A DNA stretch of 22,788 nt from an uncultured bacterium (GTDB lineage: Bacteria > Bacillota > Clostridia > Oscillospirales > Ruminococcaceae): the NCBI GenBank assembly GCA_905215595.1, contig CAJMQZ010000023.1, forward strand, positions 1 through 22,788. The letters run 5' to 3'. The translations under genes and the position numbers were made by a program. This document shows, piece by piece, positions 5,612 through 13,556 of the stretch. The notes under the pieces were generated by a model that ran no database searches, was not told where the DNA came from, and saw nothing but the letters and a program-made list of their open reading frames with translations. Positions within the stretch are counted from its first letter, which is position 1. Every line of letters begins with the position of its first letter.

Positions 5612-7429
5612 TCAGGCAGGGTCGGCAGGCTCCCCGGCTTCGATTTTTCCAAGGTACCGCCACAGGGTCGTGCGGCTGATGCCCAGCTGCCGGGCGGCGG
5701 CGGCGCGGTTGCCGCCGTGGGCGGCTACCGTCTGCTGCACCACCTCGCCGATGATGCTTTCCAGCGTGCGGGAGGTGTCGGTGCTGACCATCGCCGCCGG
5801 GTGCGCTGCCGGGGCGCTGCGCAGGCTGCGCTCCTTGGAGAGCAGGTCGGCCACGCTGCTGCTGCGGATGTAGGGGCCGTTCGTCAGGGTGGCAAGGGAG
5901 CGCAGCAGGTTTTTGAACTGGGTGTAGTTGTTCGGCCACGGGTACTGCCGCAGCATCTCGATGGCGCGGGGCTCAAAGCCGGAGATCTGCTTGCCCAGCT
6001 CCAGATTCAGGCTGTTCAGGTACAAACTGGAAAGGGACGGGATCTCGTCCGAGCGGCTGCGCAGCGGGGGAAGCTCCAGCGTCAGTGCGCCCAGCCGCTC
6101 GATAAAGCGGCGGGTGACCGGGGAGACCGGCTCTTCCGGGCGCACCGAGCGGGAGAACAGCAGCCGCACCCGGCGGGCAAGACCGGTCTCCTCGATGGCA
6201 GCCAGCAGTTCGGCGCTCCACTGTTCCGGGATAGCTTCAAAGTTCTGGAAGTAGACCGTGTTGCCGTTGGCGTTCAGGGGCGAGTTATAATGGTTGAGCA
6301 GAAAATCCCATGATTTATCGTTCATCAAAGCGCAGTTCGCCACCACGAGGGGGCGGTTCACCAGTGCGCTGTGCAGATAGAGGTAGCGGGCGATCTGCTC
6401 TTTGCCGGTGCCCGGCTCGCCGCAGATGAACAGGGGCTGGCGCACGGCGGCAAGGGCGTTGATCTCGGCGTCCTGCGTGCCCATGGCACCGCTCAGGCTG
6501 TAAAAGCTGTTGGAGAAAAGATACTCGCACTCGCCCTGATTCAGCGACCGCAGCCCCGGGCGGCTGGAATGCAGCGGGATGCGGGAGGGCACGCAGTAGA
6601 ACAGATACCGCTGCACATTGTTCATCAGCAGCACCTGTGCTGTGATGCTGTACAGCTGGCTGCGCTCGGTGTAGTAGAACTTTAAGCTGCCCGTGGCAGG
6701 GATCTCCCGCAGATGGGTCTGCAAACAGCGGTGCAGCTCCGGGGAGATGTCCTTCATATTATGATAGAACAGGCTGCCGTCCGGCTCCATCACCACCACC
6801 CGGCCGCCCTGCTCCTGCGTGATGCTGCGCAGAAACAGGTTCTCCTGCCGCAGCTGGCCGAACCATGTGCTGATGTTCACCGCCTGATCGATGGCGCTGT
6901 GCAGGCTCTCGATGCCGGAGGTGATCAGGAAGGCGTCAAAGCCCATCTCCCGGGCAATGGTGTGGGTGACCATATCACAGACCACCATCCGGTAGCCGCC
7001 CTGCTTGAGCCGCTCCAAGGTGTGGCGCACCTCCTCGGCACTGCGGACGGTGAGGATGTCCAGATCAAAATTCAGCAGGCTGCAAAGGGTGTGGGCCGGT
7101 TCGGTGATGCTGGGAAAGCCCACGATGGCGTACAGGCTGGTGTAGTTCTCCGCCAGTTTCATGGTGCGCAGCACATCATACACCGAGATATGGATATCCA
7201 CCACCGGCAGGTCGGTCACCTGCCGGATCAGGGTGGCGGTGCCGCCGCGGGAGATGATGCAGTCGTAGCTGTTGGGGGCCATGCGCTGCACGATGGCCTG
7301 TCCCTCATCCAGATCGCCGGTGTACACCTCCAGCTCAACGTTGGGGTAGGCCTGCGCCGCCTGCTCCATGGCGGTGCGCATTCCGTCGTAGGGGGCAATG
7401 CCCAGAATGCGGGTGTGAGTCTCGACCAT
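5612..7429 (-). CDS. PrpR_N-type transcriptional regulator with degenerate AAA+ domain and Fis HTH
   Basis: 605 residues. An N-terminal PrpR_N ligand-sensing domain (about 5-190, with ISRGGTA 59-65 and PVVDIHISVYD 75-85) and a PAS-like region (about 205-300) are followed by a sigma54-activator-type AAA+ domain (about 320-500) and a Fis-type HTH (about 555-595, NRAAAARQLGISRTTLWRYL). Walker A is intact (GEPGTGKE, 337-344), but the GAFTGA loop is missing altogether and the Walker B region reads TVYFQNFE instead of TLFLDE. Classical sigma54 activation is therefore unlikely. It is divergent from the acid-sugar operon and has candidate binding sites there and before the permease, so it is probably the substrate-sensing local regulator. 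Start ATG at 7429 has GGAGGG upstream. Confidence 0.88.
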   Translation of the reverse strand: MVETHTRILGIAPYDGMRTAMEQAAQAYPNVELEVYTGDLDEGQAIVQRMAPNSYDCIISRGGTATLIRQVTDLPVVDIHISVYDVLRTMKLAENYTSLYAIVGFPSITEPAHTLCSLLNFDLDILTVRSAEEVRHTLERLKQGGYRMVVCDMVTHTIAREMGFDAFLITSGIESLHSAIDQAVNISTWFGQLRQENLFLRSITQEQGGRVVVMEPDGSLFYHNMKDISPELHRCLQTHLREIPATGSLKFYYTERSQLYSITAQVLLMNNVQRYLFYCVPSRIPLHSSRPGLRSLNQGECEYLFSNSFYSLSGAMGTQDAEINALAAVRQPLFICGEPGTGKEQIARYLYLHSALVNRPLVVANCALMNDKSWDFLLNHYNSPLNANGNTVYFQNFEAIPEQWSAELLAAIEETGLARRVRLLFSRSVRPEEPVSPVTRRFIERLGALTLELPPLRSRSDEIPSLSSLYLNSLNLELGKQISGFEPRAIEMLRQYPWPNNYTQFKNLLRSLATLTNGPYIRSSSVADLLSKERSLRSAPAAHPAAMVSTDTSRTLESIIGEVVQQTVAAHGGNRAAAARQLGISRTTLWRYLGKIEAGEPADPA

Positions 7430-7460
7430 AAAATGTCCCTCCGTGTTTCTCTTTGAAACT

Positions 7461-7466
7461 ATTATA
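7461..7466 (-). promoter_or_regulatory. -10 box of the regulator gene
   Basis: A perfect minus-strand TATAAT lies 32 bases upstream of the regulator ATG, with only a poor -35 (TTTTCT-like, 7484-7489). The operator-like site at 7474-7491 covers the spacer and -35, suggesting autoregulation. Confidence 0.55.
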
Positions 7467-7473
7467 AACGGTC

Positions 7474-7491
7474 TGGTTCAAAAAGAAAACA
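7474..7491. promoter_or_regulatory. Putative regulator binding site 1 (divergent promoter)
   Basis: TGGTTC-AAAAA-GAAAACA, close to the TGTTTC-AAAAA-GNAACA motif found three times upstream of the permease. It lies over the regulator's own promoter. Confidence 0.5.
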
Positions 7492-7497
7492 GAATAT

Positions 7498-7521
7498 GGT
7501 TTCAAAATAGAACGTTTTCAC
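7498..7521. promoter_or_regulatory. Putative regulator binding site 2, left arm of a large inverted repeat
   Basis: It contains GGTTTC-AAAATA-GAACG. Its reverse complement matches 7541-7564 over 24 bases with six mismatches. Both arms contain TGAAAACGT and end in TGAAAC. Confidence 0.5.
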
Positions 7522-7540
7522 CAACAAAACAAAAAGAAAA

Positions 7541-7564
7541 TTGAAAACGTACTAAAATGAAACG
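7541..7564. promoter_or_regulatory. Putative regulator binding site 3, right arm of a large inverted repeat
   Basis: Inverted copy of 7498-7521, with 19 bases between the arms. The core dyad (7548-7564) is centred about 63 bases upstream of the predicted kinase transcription start. The segment 7541-7555 also matches a catabolite-response-element consensus (WTGNAANCGNWNNCW) at all but one defined position. Confidence 0.45.
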
Positions 7565-7606
7565 CTTTTCCCGCTTGCGCCGGGTGCATTCCCGCGGCGG
7601 ATACGG

Positions 7607-7612
7607 CATAAT
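7607..7612 (+). promoter_or_regulatory. -10 box of the acid-sugar operon
   Basis: CATAAT (5/6) lies 33 bases before the kinase ATG. No good -35 is present at the proper distance (GTGCAT, 7584-7589), as expected for a promoter that needs an activator. Confidence 0.45.
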
Positions 7613-7645
7613 GAAAGCACAAAAACAAGTGAGGGGGCACGAACA

Positions 7646-8887
7646 ATGCTTCGCCTGCTGATGATTGCAGATGATTTTACGGGTGCGCTGGATACCGGCG
7701 TACAGCTTGCGGCACACGGCATCCCCACGCAGGTCGTGGTGGGTCAGGCAGACCTTTCCGCCTGCAGCAGCACCGTGCTGGTGGTGGATACCGAAACGCG
7801 GCATCTGCCCGCCGCAAAGGCTGCAAAGGCCGTTGAAGAGCTGACCCGCAGCGCGGTGGAAAACGGCGTGGGCTGCATCTATAAAAAGACGGATTCCGCC
7901 CTGCGCGGCAACATCGGCGCAGAGCTCGCCGCTCTGCTCAAGGCAAGCGGCGCGCGCAATTTGCCCTTTCTGCCGGCCTTCCCGCAGATCGGACGCACCA
8001 CAAAAAAGGGCGTCCACTACATCGACGGTGTGCCGGTGAACGAAAGCCCCTTCGGCATCGACCCCTTCGAGCCGGTGCGCTGCGCCGAGGTGACAAAGCT
8101 GATCCATTTGCAGACTGAGATCCCCGCACAGAACCTGCGCCCCGGTGAGACGGCGGCGGACAAGACCGGCATTCTGGTGTATGACGCTGCAACCGCCGCA
8201 GATCTGGAAACCGCCGGGCGGCAGCTGTTCCAGAATGGAACACCCCCGGTGCTGGCAGGCTGCGCAGGCTTTGCCGCCTTTCTGCCGGAGCTGCTGGGGC
8301 TTTCGGACGGCAGCGTGGTCGAGACCCCGCAGCTGGACCCCCGGCTGCTGGTGCTCTGCGGCAGCGTGAACCCCATCACCCTGCGGCAGATGGACACCGC
8401 CGAAAAGGCAGGCTTTGCCCGCCTGCGGCTGACCCCCCGGCAGAAGCTGGAGCCCGGCTACTGGGCAAGCGCCGACGGCAAGGCTGCGCTGGCAGAAATT
8501 GAACAGATGCTGGCTGCAAACCCCCGCTGCATCATTGAAACGAATGACGCCGGGGGCAACCAGCTTACCGCCGATTACGCCGCCGCCCGGGGCATTGACT
8601 TGGACGGCCTGCGGGTGGGCATTTCCGGCAGCGTCGGGCAGATGTTCGGGGCGCTGTTCGGCAGCGAACATCTGGGTACGCTGCTGCTCACCGGCGGCGA
8701 CACCCTGCTGCAATGCATGAACAGCGTGGGCGCACGGGAGCTGGAACCGGTGTGCGAACTGGAAAGCGGCATCGTGCTGGCGCGGTTCACCTATCAGGGG
8801 CGCACCCGCTACGTCATTACCAAGTCCGGCGGCTTTGGGCAGGAGGATCTGCTGGTGGAGCTGGCAGACCGCATTGCAAAGCATTGA
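7646..8887 (+). CDS. Four-carbon acid sugar kinase (DUF1537 family)
   Basis: 413 residues with the family's N-terminal motif ADDFTGALDTG (8-18), KKTDSALRGNIG (80-91), a C-terminal GGDT (about 350) and SGGFG near the end. DUF1537 enzymes phosphorylate C4 sugar acids at O4: D-threonate/D-erythronate kinases or 3-oxo-tetronate kinases. Because a PdxA-like dehydrogenase is in the same operon, a D-threonate or D-erythronate 4-kinase is more likely than an OtnK, which usually accompanies OtnC/OtnI. It is cytosolic and is the first gene of the five-gene operon. The RBS TGAGGGGG precedes the ATG. The exact stereochemistry of the substrate cannot be read from the sequence. Confidence 0.9.
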   Translation: MLRLLMIADDFTGALDTGVQLAAHGIPTQVVVGQADLSACSSTVLVVDTETRHLPAAKAAKAVEELTRSAVENGVGCIYKKTDSALRGNIGAELAALLKASGARNLPFLPAFPQIGRTTKKGVHYIDGVPVNESPFGIDPFEPVRCAEVTKLIHLQTEIPAQNLRPGETAADKTGILVYDAATAADLETAGRQLFQNGTPPVLAGCAGFAAFLPELLGLSDGSVVETPQLDPRLLVLCGSVNPITLRQMDTAEKAGFARLRLTPRQKLEPGYWASADGKAALAEIEQMLAANPRCIIETNDAGGNQLTADYAAARGIDLDGLRVGISGSVGQMFGALFGSEHLGTLLLTGGDTLLQCMNSVGARELEPVCELESGIVLARFTYQGRTRYVITKSGGFGQEDLLVELADRIAKH

Positions 8888-8951
8888 GAATGGAAGCAGA
8901 CAGCCCTTTGCGGCTGGAACAGAAGATAAATGTAACAGAAGGAGAACGACC

Positions 8952-10112
8952 ATGACCTATGCAAAACTGCCCGGCCTGACCTGGGACGGCACCGTGTACG
9001 AGAACGAGGAGATGGGCACGCTGGAAGCCCTGCTGCCCACCGGCGGCTGGCCCACCGCCCACGCACCTGCCATGGTGGAGCTGCCCAACGGTGACCTGCT
9101 CTGCTGCTGGTTCGCCGGTACTTATGAGGGCAGCGCAGATGTGCACATCATCTGCTCAGTGCTGCCGCATGACGGTACCAAGTGGCTGGAGCCGGTGGAT
9201 ATCTCCGGCGACCCCACCCGCAGCGAGCAGAACCCCTCGCTGTTCTACGGCCCGGACAACGCCGTGTGGGCGATGTACACCGCCCAGCTGGACCGTGTAG
9301 AGGGTAAGGACAATATGCAGTTCACCGCTGTGGTGCGCTGCCAGAAGAGCACCGACGGCGGCAAAACATGGGGCGACTACACCACCGTGTTCCCGGAGGA
9401 AGGCACCTTCTGCCGCCAGCCCATTCAGGTGCTGTCCAACGGCCGCTGGATCTTTGCCAACTGGCTGTGCACCGACTCTGCCGAGGGTCTGTCCGGCGAC
9501 CCCACTGCCTTCCGTATCTCGGACGACGAGGGCAAGACTTGGCGCATGGTCATGATGCCCGGCAGCAACGGCCACGTCCACGCCAATGTCATCGAGCTGG
9601 AACCGGGGCATCTGGTGGCCTTTATGCGCAACCGCGAGGCCTACCGCATCCACCGCAGCGAGTCCTTTGACTGGGGCGAGACTTGGACGGTGCCCGCACC
9701 CACCCCGCTGCCCAACAACAACTCCAGCATCAGCGCGGTCAAGCTGCAGAGCGGCCGCATCGCCATTGCCTATAACCCCACCTGCACCCCGAACCCCGTG
9801 CCCGGCAAGGCTGCATGGCCCGGCCTGCGCTGCCCGGTGGCGGTGGCACTCTCCGAGGACGGCGGCCTGACCTTCCCCATCATCCGCTGGATGGAGCGCG
9901 GCGAGGGCTACATGGGCGATGAGAACAAGACCAACAACAAGCAGTACGAGTATCCCTACCTGATGCAGGGACGGGACGGTATGCTGCATCTGGCCTACGC
10001 TGCCCGCACCCGGCAGGGCATCAAGTACGTCCGCTTCTCGGAGCAGGACGTGCTGGGCGCAAAGCGGGAGACCGTGGGTCTGTATAACCCCACCGCAGCC
10101 CAGAGCCGCTGA
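8952..10112 (+). CDS. Cytosolic sialidase-fold (BNR/Asp-box) protein
   Basis: 386 residues from ATG 8952, with AGAAGGAGA upstream; an earlier in-frame start would lie inside the kinase gene. Four Asp boxes are spaced as in a six-bladed beta-propeller: STDGGKTW (133-140), SDDEGKTW (190-197), SFDWGETW (238-245) and SEDGGLTF (301-308). RSEQNPSLF (90-98) resembles the BNR_2-type predicted neuraminidases. There is no signal peptide, so it acts inside the cell, unlike most host-glycan sialidases. No sialic acid genes (nanA, nanK, nanE) are nearby. It is embedded between a C4-acid kinase and an alcohol dehydrogenase. It may be a hydrolase or lyase that releases a sugar acid from an imported conjugate, but the reaction is unknown. 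Confidence 0.85.
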   Translation: MTYAKLPGLTWDGTVYENEEMGTLEALLPTGGWPTAHAPAMVELPNGDLLCCWFAGTYEGSADVHIICSVLPHDGTKWLEPVDISGDPTRSEQNPSLFYGPDNAVWAMYTAQLDRVEGKDNMQFTAVVRCQKSTDGGKTWGDYTTVFPEEGTFCRQPIQVLSNGRWIFANWLCTDSAEGLSGDPTAFRISDDEGKTWRMVMMPGSNGHVHANVIELEPGHLVAFMRNREAYRIHRSESFDWGETWTVPAPTPLPNNNSSISAVKLQSGRIAIAYNPTCTPNPVPGKAAWPGLRCPVAVALSEDGGLTFPIIRWMERGEGYMGDENKTNNKQYEYPYLMQGRDGMLHLAYAARTRQGIKYVRFSEQDVLGAKRETVGLYNPTAAQSR

Positions 10113-10175
10113 AAAAGCTTTTCGAGATTTTCATCCTTTTTATAGATCAGAACATCATTCAGGAGGTTGATCAGT

Positions 10176-11342
10176 ATGCTGACCCAGTACAATCTTAAAA
10201 TGCCGCACGCAGTTTACGGCGGCGAGAACGCTATGGACAATATCACCGCCATCATCAAGGCGCGCGGCGCAAAAAAGGTAGCCATGTTCACCGATAAGGG
10301 CATTGAGGGCGCAGGCCTGTTTGCCCTGCCGGAAGAGGCTGTCAAGGCCTCCGGCGCAGAGTACTATGTGCTGGACGAGCTGCCCCCGGAGCCCAGCTAC
10401 ATGGCTGTACAGAAGCTGGTGGACGAGTTCAAGGTCTCCGGTGCAGACCTGATCGTGGCCTGCGGCGGCGGCTCCGTGATGGACGCTGCCAAGCTGGCAA
10501 GCGTGCTGGTGACCGACGCCTACGGCGTGAAGGAGCTGCTGGATAACCCCGGCATGGCACAGAAGTGCGTGCCCATCGTGCTGATCCCCACCACCGCCGG
10601 TACCGGCGCCGAGGTCACCCCCAACGCCATCGTGGCTGTGCCCGAAAAGGAGCTGAAGGTGGGCATCGTCAACGAGAACATGATCGCGGACTACGTCATT
10701 CTGGACGCCCGTATGATCAAGAACCTGCCCCGCAAGATCGCAGCCGCTACCGGCGTGGATGCGCTGGCACACTGCATCGAGTGCTTTACCAGCAACAAGG
10801 CCAACCCCTTCAGCGATCTGTACGCACTGGAAGGCCTTGACCTGATCCTGAACAACATCGAAAAAGCCTGCGATGACCCCGAAGCCATGGCAGAGAAGAA
10901 CCGGATGCAGATCGCAGCCTACTACGGCGGTCTGGCCATCACCGCTTCCGGCACCACCGCTGTGCACGCACTGAGCTACCCGCTGGGCGGCAAGTACCAC
11001 ATTGCACACGGCGTGTCCAACGCCATCCTGCTGGCACCGGTCATGCGCTTCAACAGCGAGCACCCCGCCGTGCGCGAGCGTCTGGCTGCCGCCTACGATC
11101 GCTGCTGCCACGAGGAAAAGACCTGCACCACCGTGGAGGAAAAGACTGCATGGATGATCGCCCGTCTGGAGCACATCGTCAAGCATCTGGATATCCCCAC
11201 CAGCCTCAAGGAGTTCGGCGTGCCTGCCGAGGATCTGGAAGGTCTGGTCAACGCCGGTATGCAGGTACAGCGCCTGCTGGTGAACAATATGCGCCCCGTT
11301 ACCGCCGACGACGCACGCAAGCTGTATCAGGAGATCATGTAA
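10176..11342 (+). CDS. Iron-containing (group III) alcohol dehydrogenase
   Basis: 388 residues from the ATG at 10176, with AGGAGG nine bases upstream; a TTG at 10167 is less likely. The NAD(P)-binding GGGS (97-100) and all four metal ligands of the FucO family are present by alignment: D195, H199, H264 and H278 (in HIAHG). TTAGTGAEVT (139-148) is also typical. The enzyme interconverts an aldehyde or ketone and an alcohol. Its position just before a DapA-family lyase suggests it reduces the aldehyde made by that enzyme or oxidises a hydroxy acid. The substrate cannot be assigned. Confidence 0.9.
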   Translation: MLTQYNLKMPHAVYGGENAMDNITAIIKARGAKKVAMFTDKGIEGAGLFALPEEAVKASGAEYYVLDELPPEPSYMAVQKLVDEFKVSGADLIVACGGGSVMDAAKLASVLVTDAYGVKELLDNPGMAQKCVPIVLIPTTAGTGAEVTPNAIVAVPEKELKVGIVNENMIADYVILDARMIKNLPRKIAAATGVDALAHCIECFTSNKANPFSDLYALEGLDLILNNIEKACDDPEAMAEKNRMQIAAYYGGLAITASGTTAVHALSYPLGGKYHIAHGVSNAILLAPVMRFNSEHPAVRERLAAAYDRCCHEEKTCTTVEEKTAWMIARLEHIVKHLDIPTSLKEFGVPAEDLEGLVNAGMQVQRLLVNNMRPVTADDARKLYQEIM

Positions 11343-11362
11343 CAGAAAAGGAGTAAAGACTT

Positions 11363-12277
11363 ATGAAGACCAGCGATATCAAGGGCATCATCCCTCCCGT
11401 AATCACCCCCATGAACAACGACCCTGAGCAGACGGTCAACCATCAGGCTCTGCGCGAGCAGGTGGAGCGCCTGCTGGCAGGCGGCGTGCACGGCATCTTC
11501 CCCATGGGCACCAACGGCGAAGCCTACGCCCTGTCCTTCCAGGAGAAGGAAGAGATCCTTGCCACTGTCATCGATCAGGTAAAGGGCCGTGTGCCGGTCT
11601 ACGCAGGCACCGGCTGCATCACCACCGCCGAGACCATCCGCCTGAGCAAGCGTGCCGAGGAGCTGGGCGCAGACGCACTGTCCATCATCACCCCCAGCTT
11701 TGCACTGGCCTCCCAGAAGGAGCTGTACGACCACTACACCGCCGTGGCAAAGGCTGTGAACCTGCCCATCATCCTGTACAACATCCCCGCCCGCACCGGC
11801 AACAAGCTGCTGCCCGAGACCGTGCAGGCACTGTGCCGTGACGTGGAGAACATCGTGGGCGCAAAGGATTCCAGCGGCGATATCGAGAACCTGAAGGCCT
11901 ACATCCGCCTGACCCGCGAGCTGGATAAGGAAGTTGCCATTCTGGCCGGTAACGACGGCGCCATCCTGACCTGCCTGAAAGAGGGCGGCGCAGGCGGCAT
12001 TGCAGGCCGCGCCAACATCTGGCCTGCCACTGTTGCAAAGATCTACGACTGCTTCAAGGCTGGCGACCTCGAGGGCGCACAGGCCGCTCAGGACGCGATC
12101 GCCATCCTGCAGCAGACCTTCAAGTACGGCAACCCCAACACCATCATCAAGACCGCCGTTGCTCTGCAGGGTCACCCCGTTGGCAAGTGCCGCGCACCCT
12201 TCAACTATGTGCCGGAAGAGGGCATGGAGGCCATCAAGAAGGTTCTGGCCGAGAACGAGGCCAAGGGTCTGCACTGA
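11363..12277 (+). CDS. DapA/NanA-family class I aldolase or lyase
   Basis: 304 residues, a complete TIM-barrel of the dihydrodipicolinate synthase superfamily: GTNGE (49-53, against GTTGE in true DapA), Y139-NIPARTG and the Schiff-base lysine K168 in VGAKDSSGD. Members make or cleave 2-oxo acids through pyruvate. The catabolic operon, the Asn in GTNGE and the absence of lysine genes argue against DapA. A 2-keto-3-deoxy-acid aldolase or dehydratase is more likely, giving pyruvate plus an aldehyde that the neighbouring alcohol dehydrogenase could reduce. It lies 20 bases after the dehydrogenase gene with AAAGGAG before the ATG. Confidence 0.9.
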   Translation: MKTSDIKGIIPPVITPMNNDPEQTVNHQALREQVERLLAGGVHGIFPMGTNGEAYALSFQEKEEILATVIDQVKGRVPVYAGTGCITTAETIRLSKRAEELGADALSIITPSFALASQKELYDHYTAVAKAVNLPIILYNIPARTGNKLLPETVQALCRDVENIVGAKDSSGDIENLKAYIRLTRELDKEVAILAGNDGAILTCLKEGGAGGIAGRANIWPATVAKIYDCFKAGDLEGAQAAQDAIAILQQTFKYGNPNTIIKTAVALQGHPVGKCRAPFNYVPEEGMEAIKKVLAENEAKGLH

Positions 12278-12305
12278 AACGCGCTGAAGCAAGGAGAAGG
12301 CTGCT

Positions 12306-13376
12306 ATGAATAAACCCATTGTCGGTATTACCATGGGCGATCCCGCCGGTTCCGGCCCGGAGATCACCATCAAGGCTCTGGCTGACCCGGAGCAGTACAG
12401 CTACTGCCGCCCCATCGTGGTGGGCGATGTGAAGGTGATGGAGCAGGCCAAAAAGTTCGTTGGCCGCGAGGACATCGTCATCCACCGCTGCGAGAAGGTG
12501 TCGGATGCCCTGTTCACCCCCGGCACCATCGATGTGCTGCATCTGGATCTGATCGAGGATATCAGCAAGTTCGAGATGGCAAAGGTCAGCGTGGAGGGCG
12601 GCAACGCAGCCTTCCAGTGCGTGAAAAAGGTCATTGAGCTGGCCATGGCGGGTGAGGTGGATGCCACCTGCACCAACGCCCTGAACAAGGAAGCCATGAA
12701 CAAGGCACTGGAGTACTACCACGGCGAAAAGTCGGACGGCTACACCCACTTTGACGGCCACACCGAGATCTACGCCACCTACACCCACACCAAGAAGTAC
12801 ACCATGATGCTGGCCCATCACGACCTGCGCGTGGTGCACGTTTCCACCCACGTTTCCCTGCGGGAGGCCTGCGACCGGGTCAAGAAGGATCGCGTGCTGG
12901 AGGTCATCGAGATCGCCAACAAGGCCTGCAAGGATATGGGCATCGAGAACCCCCGCATCGCTGTGGCAGGTCTGAACCCCCACTGCGGTGAGAACGGTCT
13001 GTTCGGCCGGGAGGAGATCGAGGAGATCACCCCCGCCATCGAGGCTGCCAAGGCCGAGGGCATTACCGGCGTTGTGGGCCCCTGCCCGCCGGACAGCGTG
13101 TTCTCGCAGGCTATTGGCGGCTGGTATGACATCGTGGTGTGTATGTACCACGATCAGGGTCACATCCCGCTCAAGACCGTGGGCTTTGTCTACGACCGCG
13201 AAAAGCAGGAGTGGAAGGCCGTGGAGGGCGTCAACGTCACGCTGGGTCTGCCCATCATCCGCGCCAGCGTGGATCACGGCACCGACTTCTACCACGCCGG
13301 TAAGGGCAACGGCAACGAGCTGAGCCTTGTCAACGCCATCAAGTATGCGGTCAAAATGACCGGCCGCGCCCACTAA
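12306..13376 (+). CDS. pdxA2: PdxA2-like 4-phospho-threonate/erythronate dehydrogenase
   Basis: 356 residues of the PdxA family: ITMGDPAGSGPE (8-19), FDGHTE (149-154, metal-ligand His), NPHCGENGLFGREE and MYHDQGHIPLK (metal-ligand His). True PdxA acts in vitamin B6 synthesis. Homologues paired with DUF1537 kinases oxidise and decarboxylate D-threonate- or D-erythronate-4-phosphate to dihydroxyacetone phosphate. The kinase in the same operon and the absence of pdxJ support the catabolic role. It is the last gene of the first transcription unit, 28 bases after the aldolase gene, and is followed by a strong terminator. Confidence 0.9.
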   Translation: MNKPIVGITMGDPAGSGPEITIKALADPEQYSYCRPIVVGDVKVMEQAKKFVGREDIVIHRCEKVSDALFTPGTIDVLHLDLIEDISKFEMAKVSVEGGNAAFQCVKKVIELAMAGEVDATCTNALNKEAMNKALEYYHGEKSDGYTHFDGHTEIYATYTHTKKYTMMLAHHDLRVVHVSTHVSLREACDRVKKDRVLEVIEIANKACKDMGIENPRIAVAGLNPHCGENGLFGREEIEEITPAIEAAKAEGITGVVGPCPPDSVFSQAIGGWYDIVVCMYHDQGHIPLKTVGFVYDREKQEWKAVEGVNVTLGLPIIRASVDHGTDFYHAGKGNGNELSLVNAIKYAVKMTGRAH

Positions 13377-13416
13377 GTTATCCTCATCCCAACCAATTCT
13401 TCATTTTCTTCCAGAG

Positions 13417-13452
13417 AAAGCCGCTGCACCCCGTACGGTGCGGCGGCTTTTT
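13417..13452 (+). terminator. Terminator of the acid-sugar operon
   Basis: A 14-bp stem with one G-T pair (13417-13430 with 13437-13450) and a 6-base loop ends in TTTTTC. It separates the enzyme operon from the permease unit, which has its own promoter. Confidence 0.88.
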
Positions 13453-13464
13453 CTGGTTTTGTTC

Positions 13465-13481
13465 TGTTTCAAAAAGCAACA
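13465..13481. promoter_or_regulatory. Putative regulator site A upstream of the permease
   Basis: TGTTTC-AAAAA-GCAACA. The outer arms TGTT/AACA and the C/G flanking the A5 spacer form a dyad. First of three near-identical copies; its centre is about 154 bases before the predicted transcription start. Confidence 0.55.
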
Positions 13482-13505
13482 AATCAGCCAAAACTAACCG
13501 CAATA

Positions 13506-13522
13506 TGTTTCAAAAAGCGACA
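13506..13522. promoter_or_regulatory. Putative regulator site B upstream of the permease
   Basis: TGTTTC-AAAAA-GCGACA, 41 bases after site A (about four helical turns). Its centre is at about -113. Confidence 0.55.
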
Positions 13523-13556
13523 CATTGCGGCAAAAGAATTGAACAAATTCTGAATA

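Noticed and set aside
7569..7600. Similarity of CCGCTTGCGC at 7572 and 22715 as a repeat family
   Set aside because: Only about 10 bases are truly shared and the flanks cannot be aligned with confidence.
7515..7645. Sigma54 (-24/-12) promoter before the kinase gene
   Set aside because: No TGGCAC-N5-TTGC-like sequence was found, and the regulator lacks GAFTGA.
8952..10112. Secreted host-glycan sialidase
   Set aside because: There is no signal peptide, anchor or carbohydrate-binding module, and no nan genes are nearby.
11363..12277. DapA of lysine biosynthesis
   Set aside because: The operon is catabolic, GTNGE replaces GTTGE, and no lysine genes are present.
12306..13376. PdxA as a vitamin B6 biosynthesis gene
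   Set aside because: No pdxJ or other B6 gene is nearby, while a DUF1537 kinase in the same operon points to the catabolic PdxA2 type.
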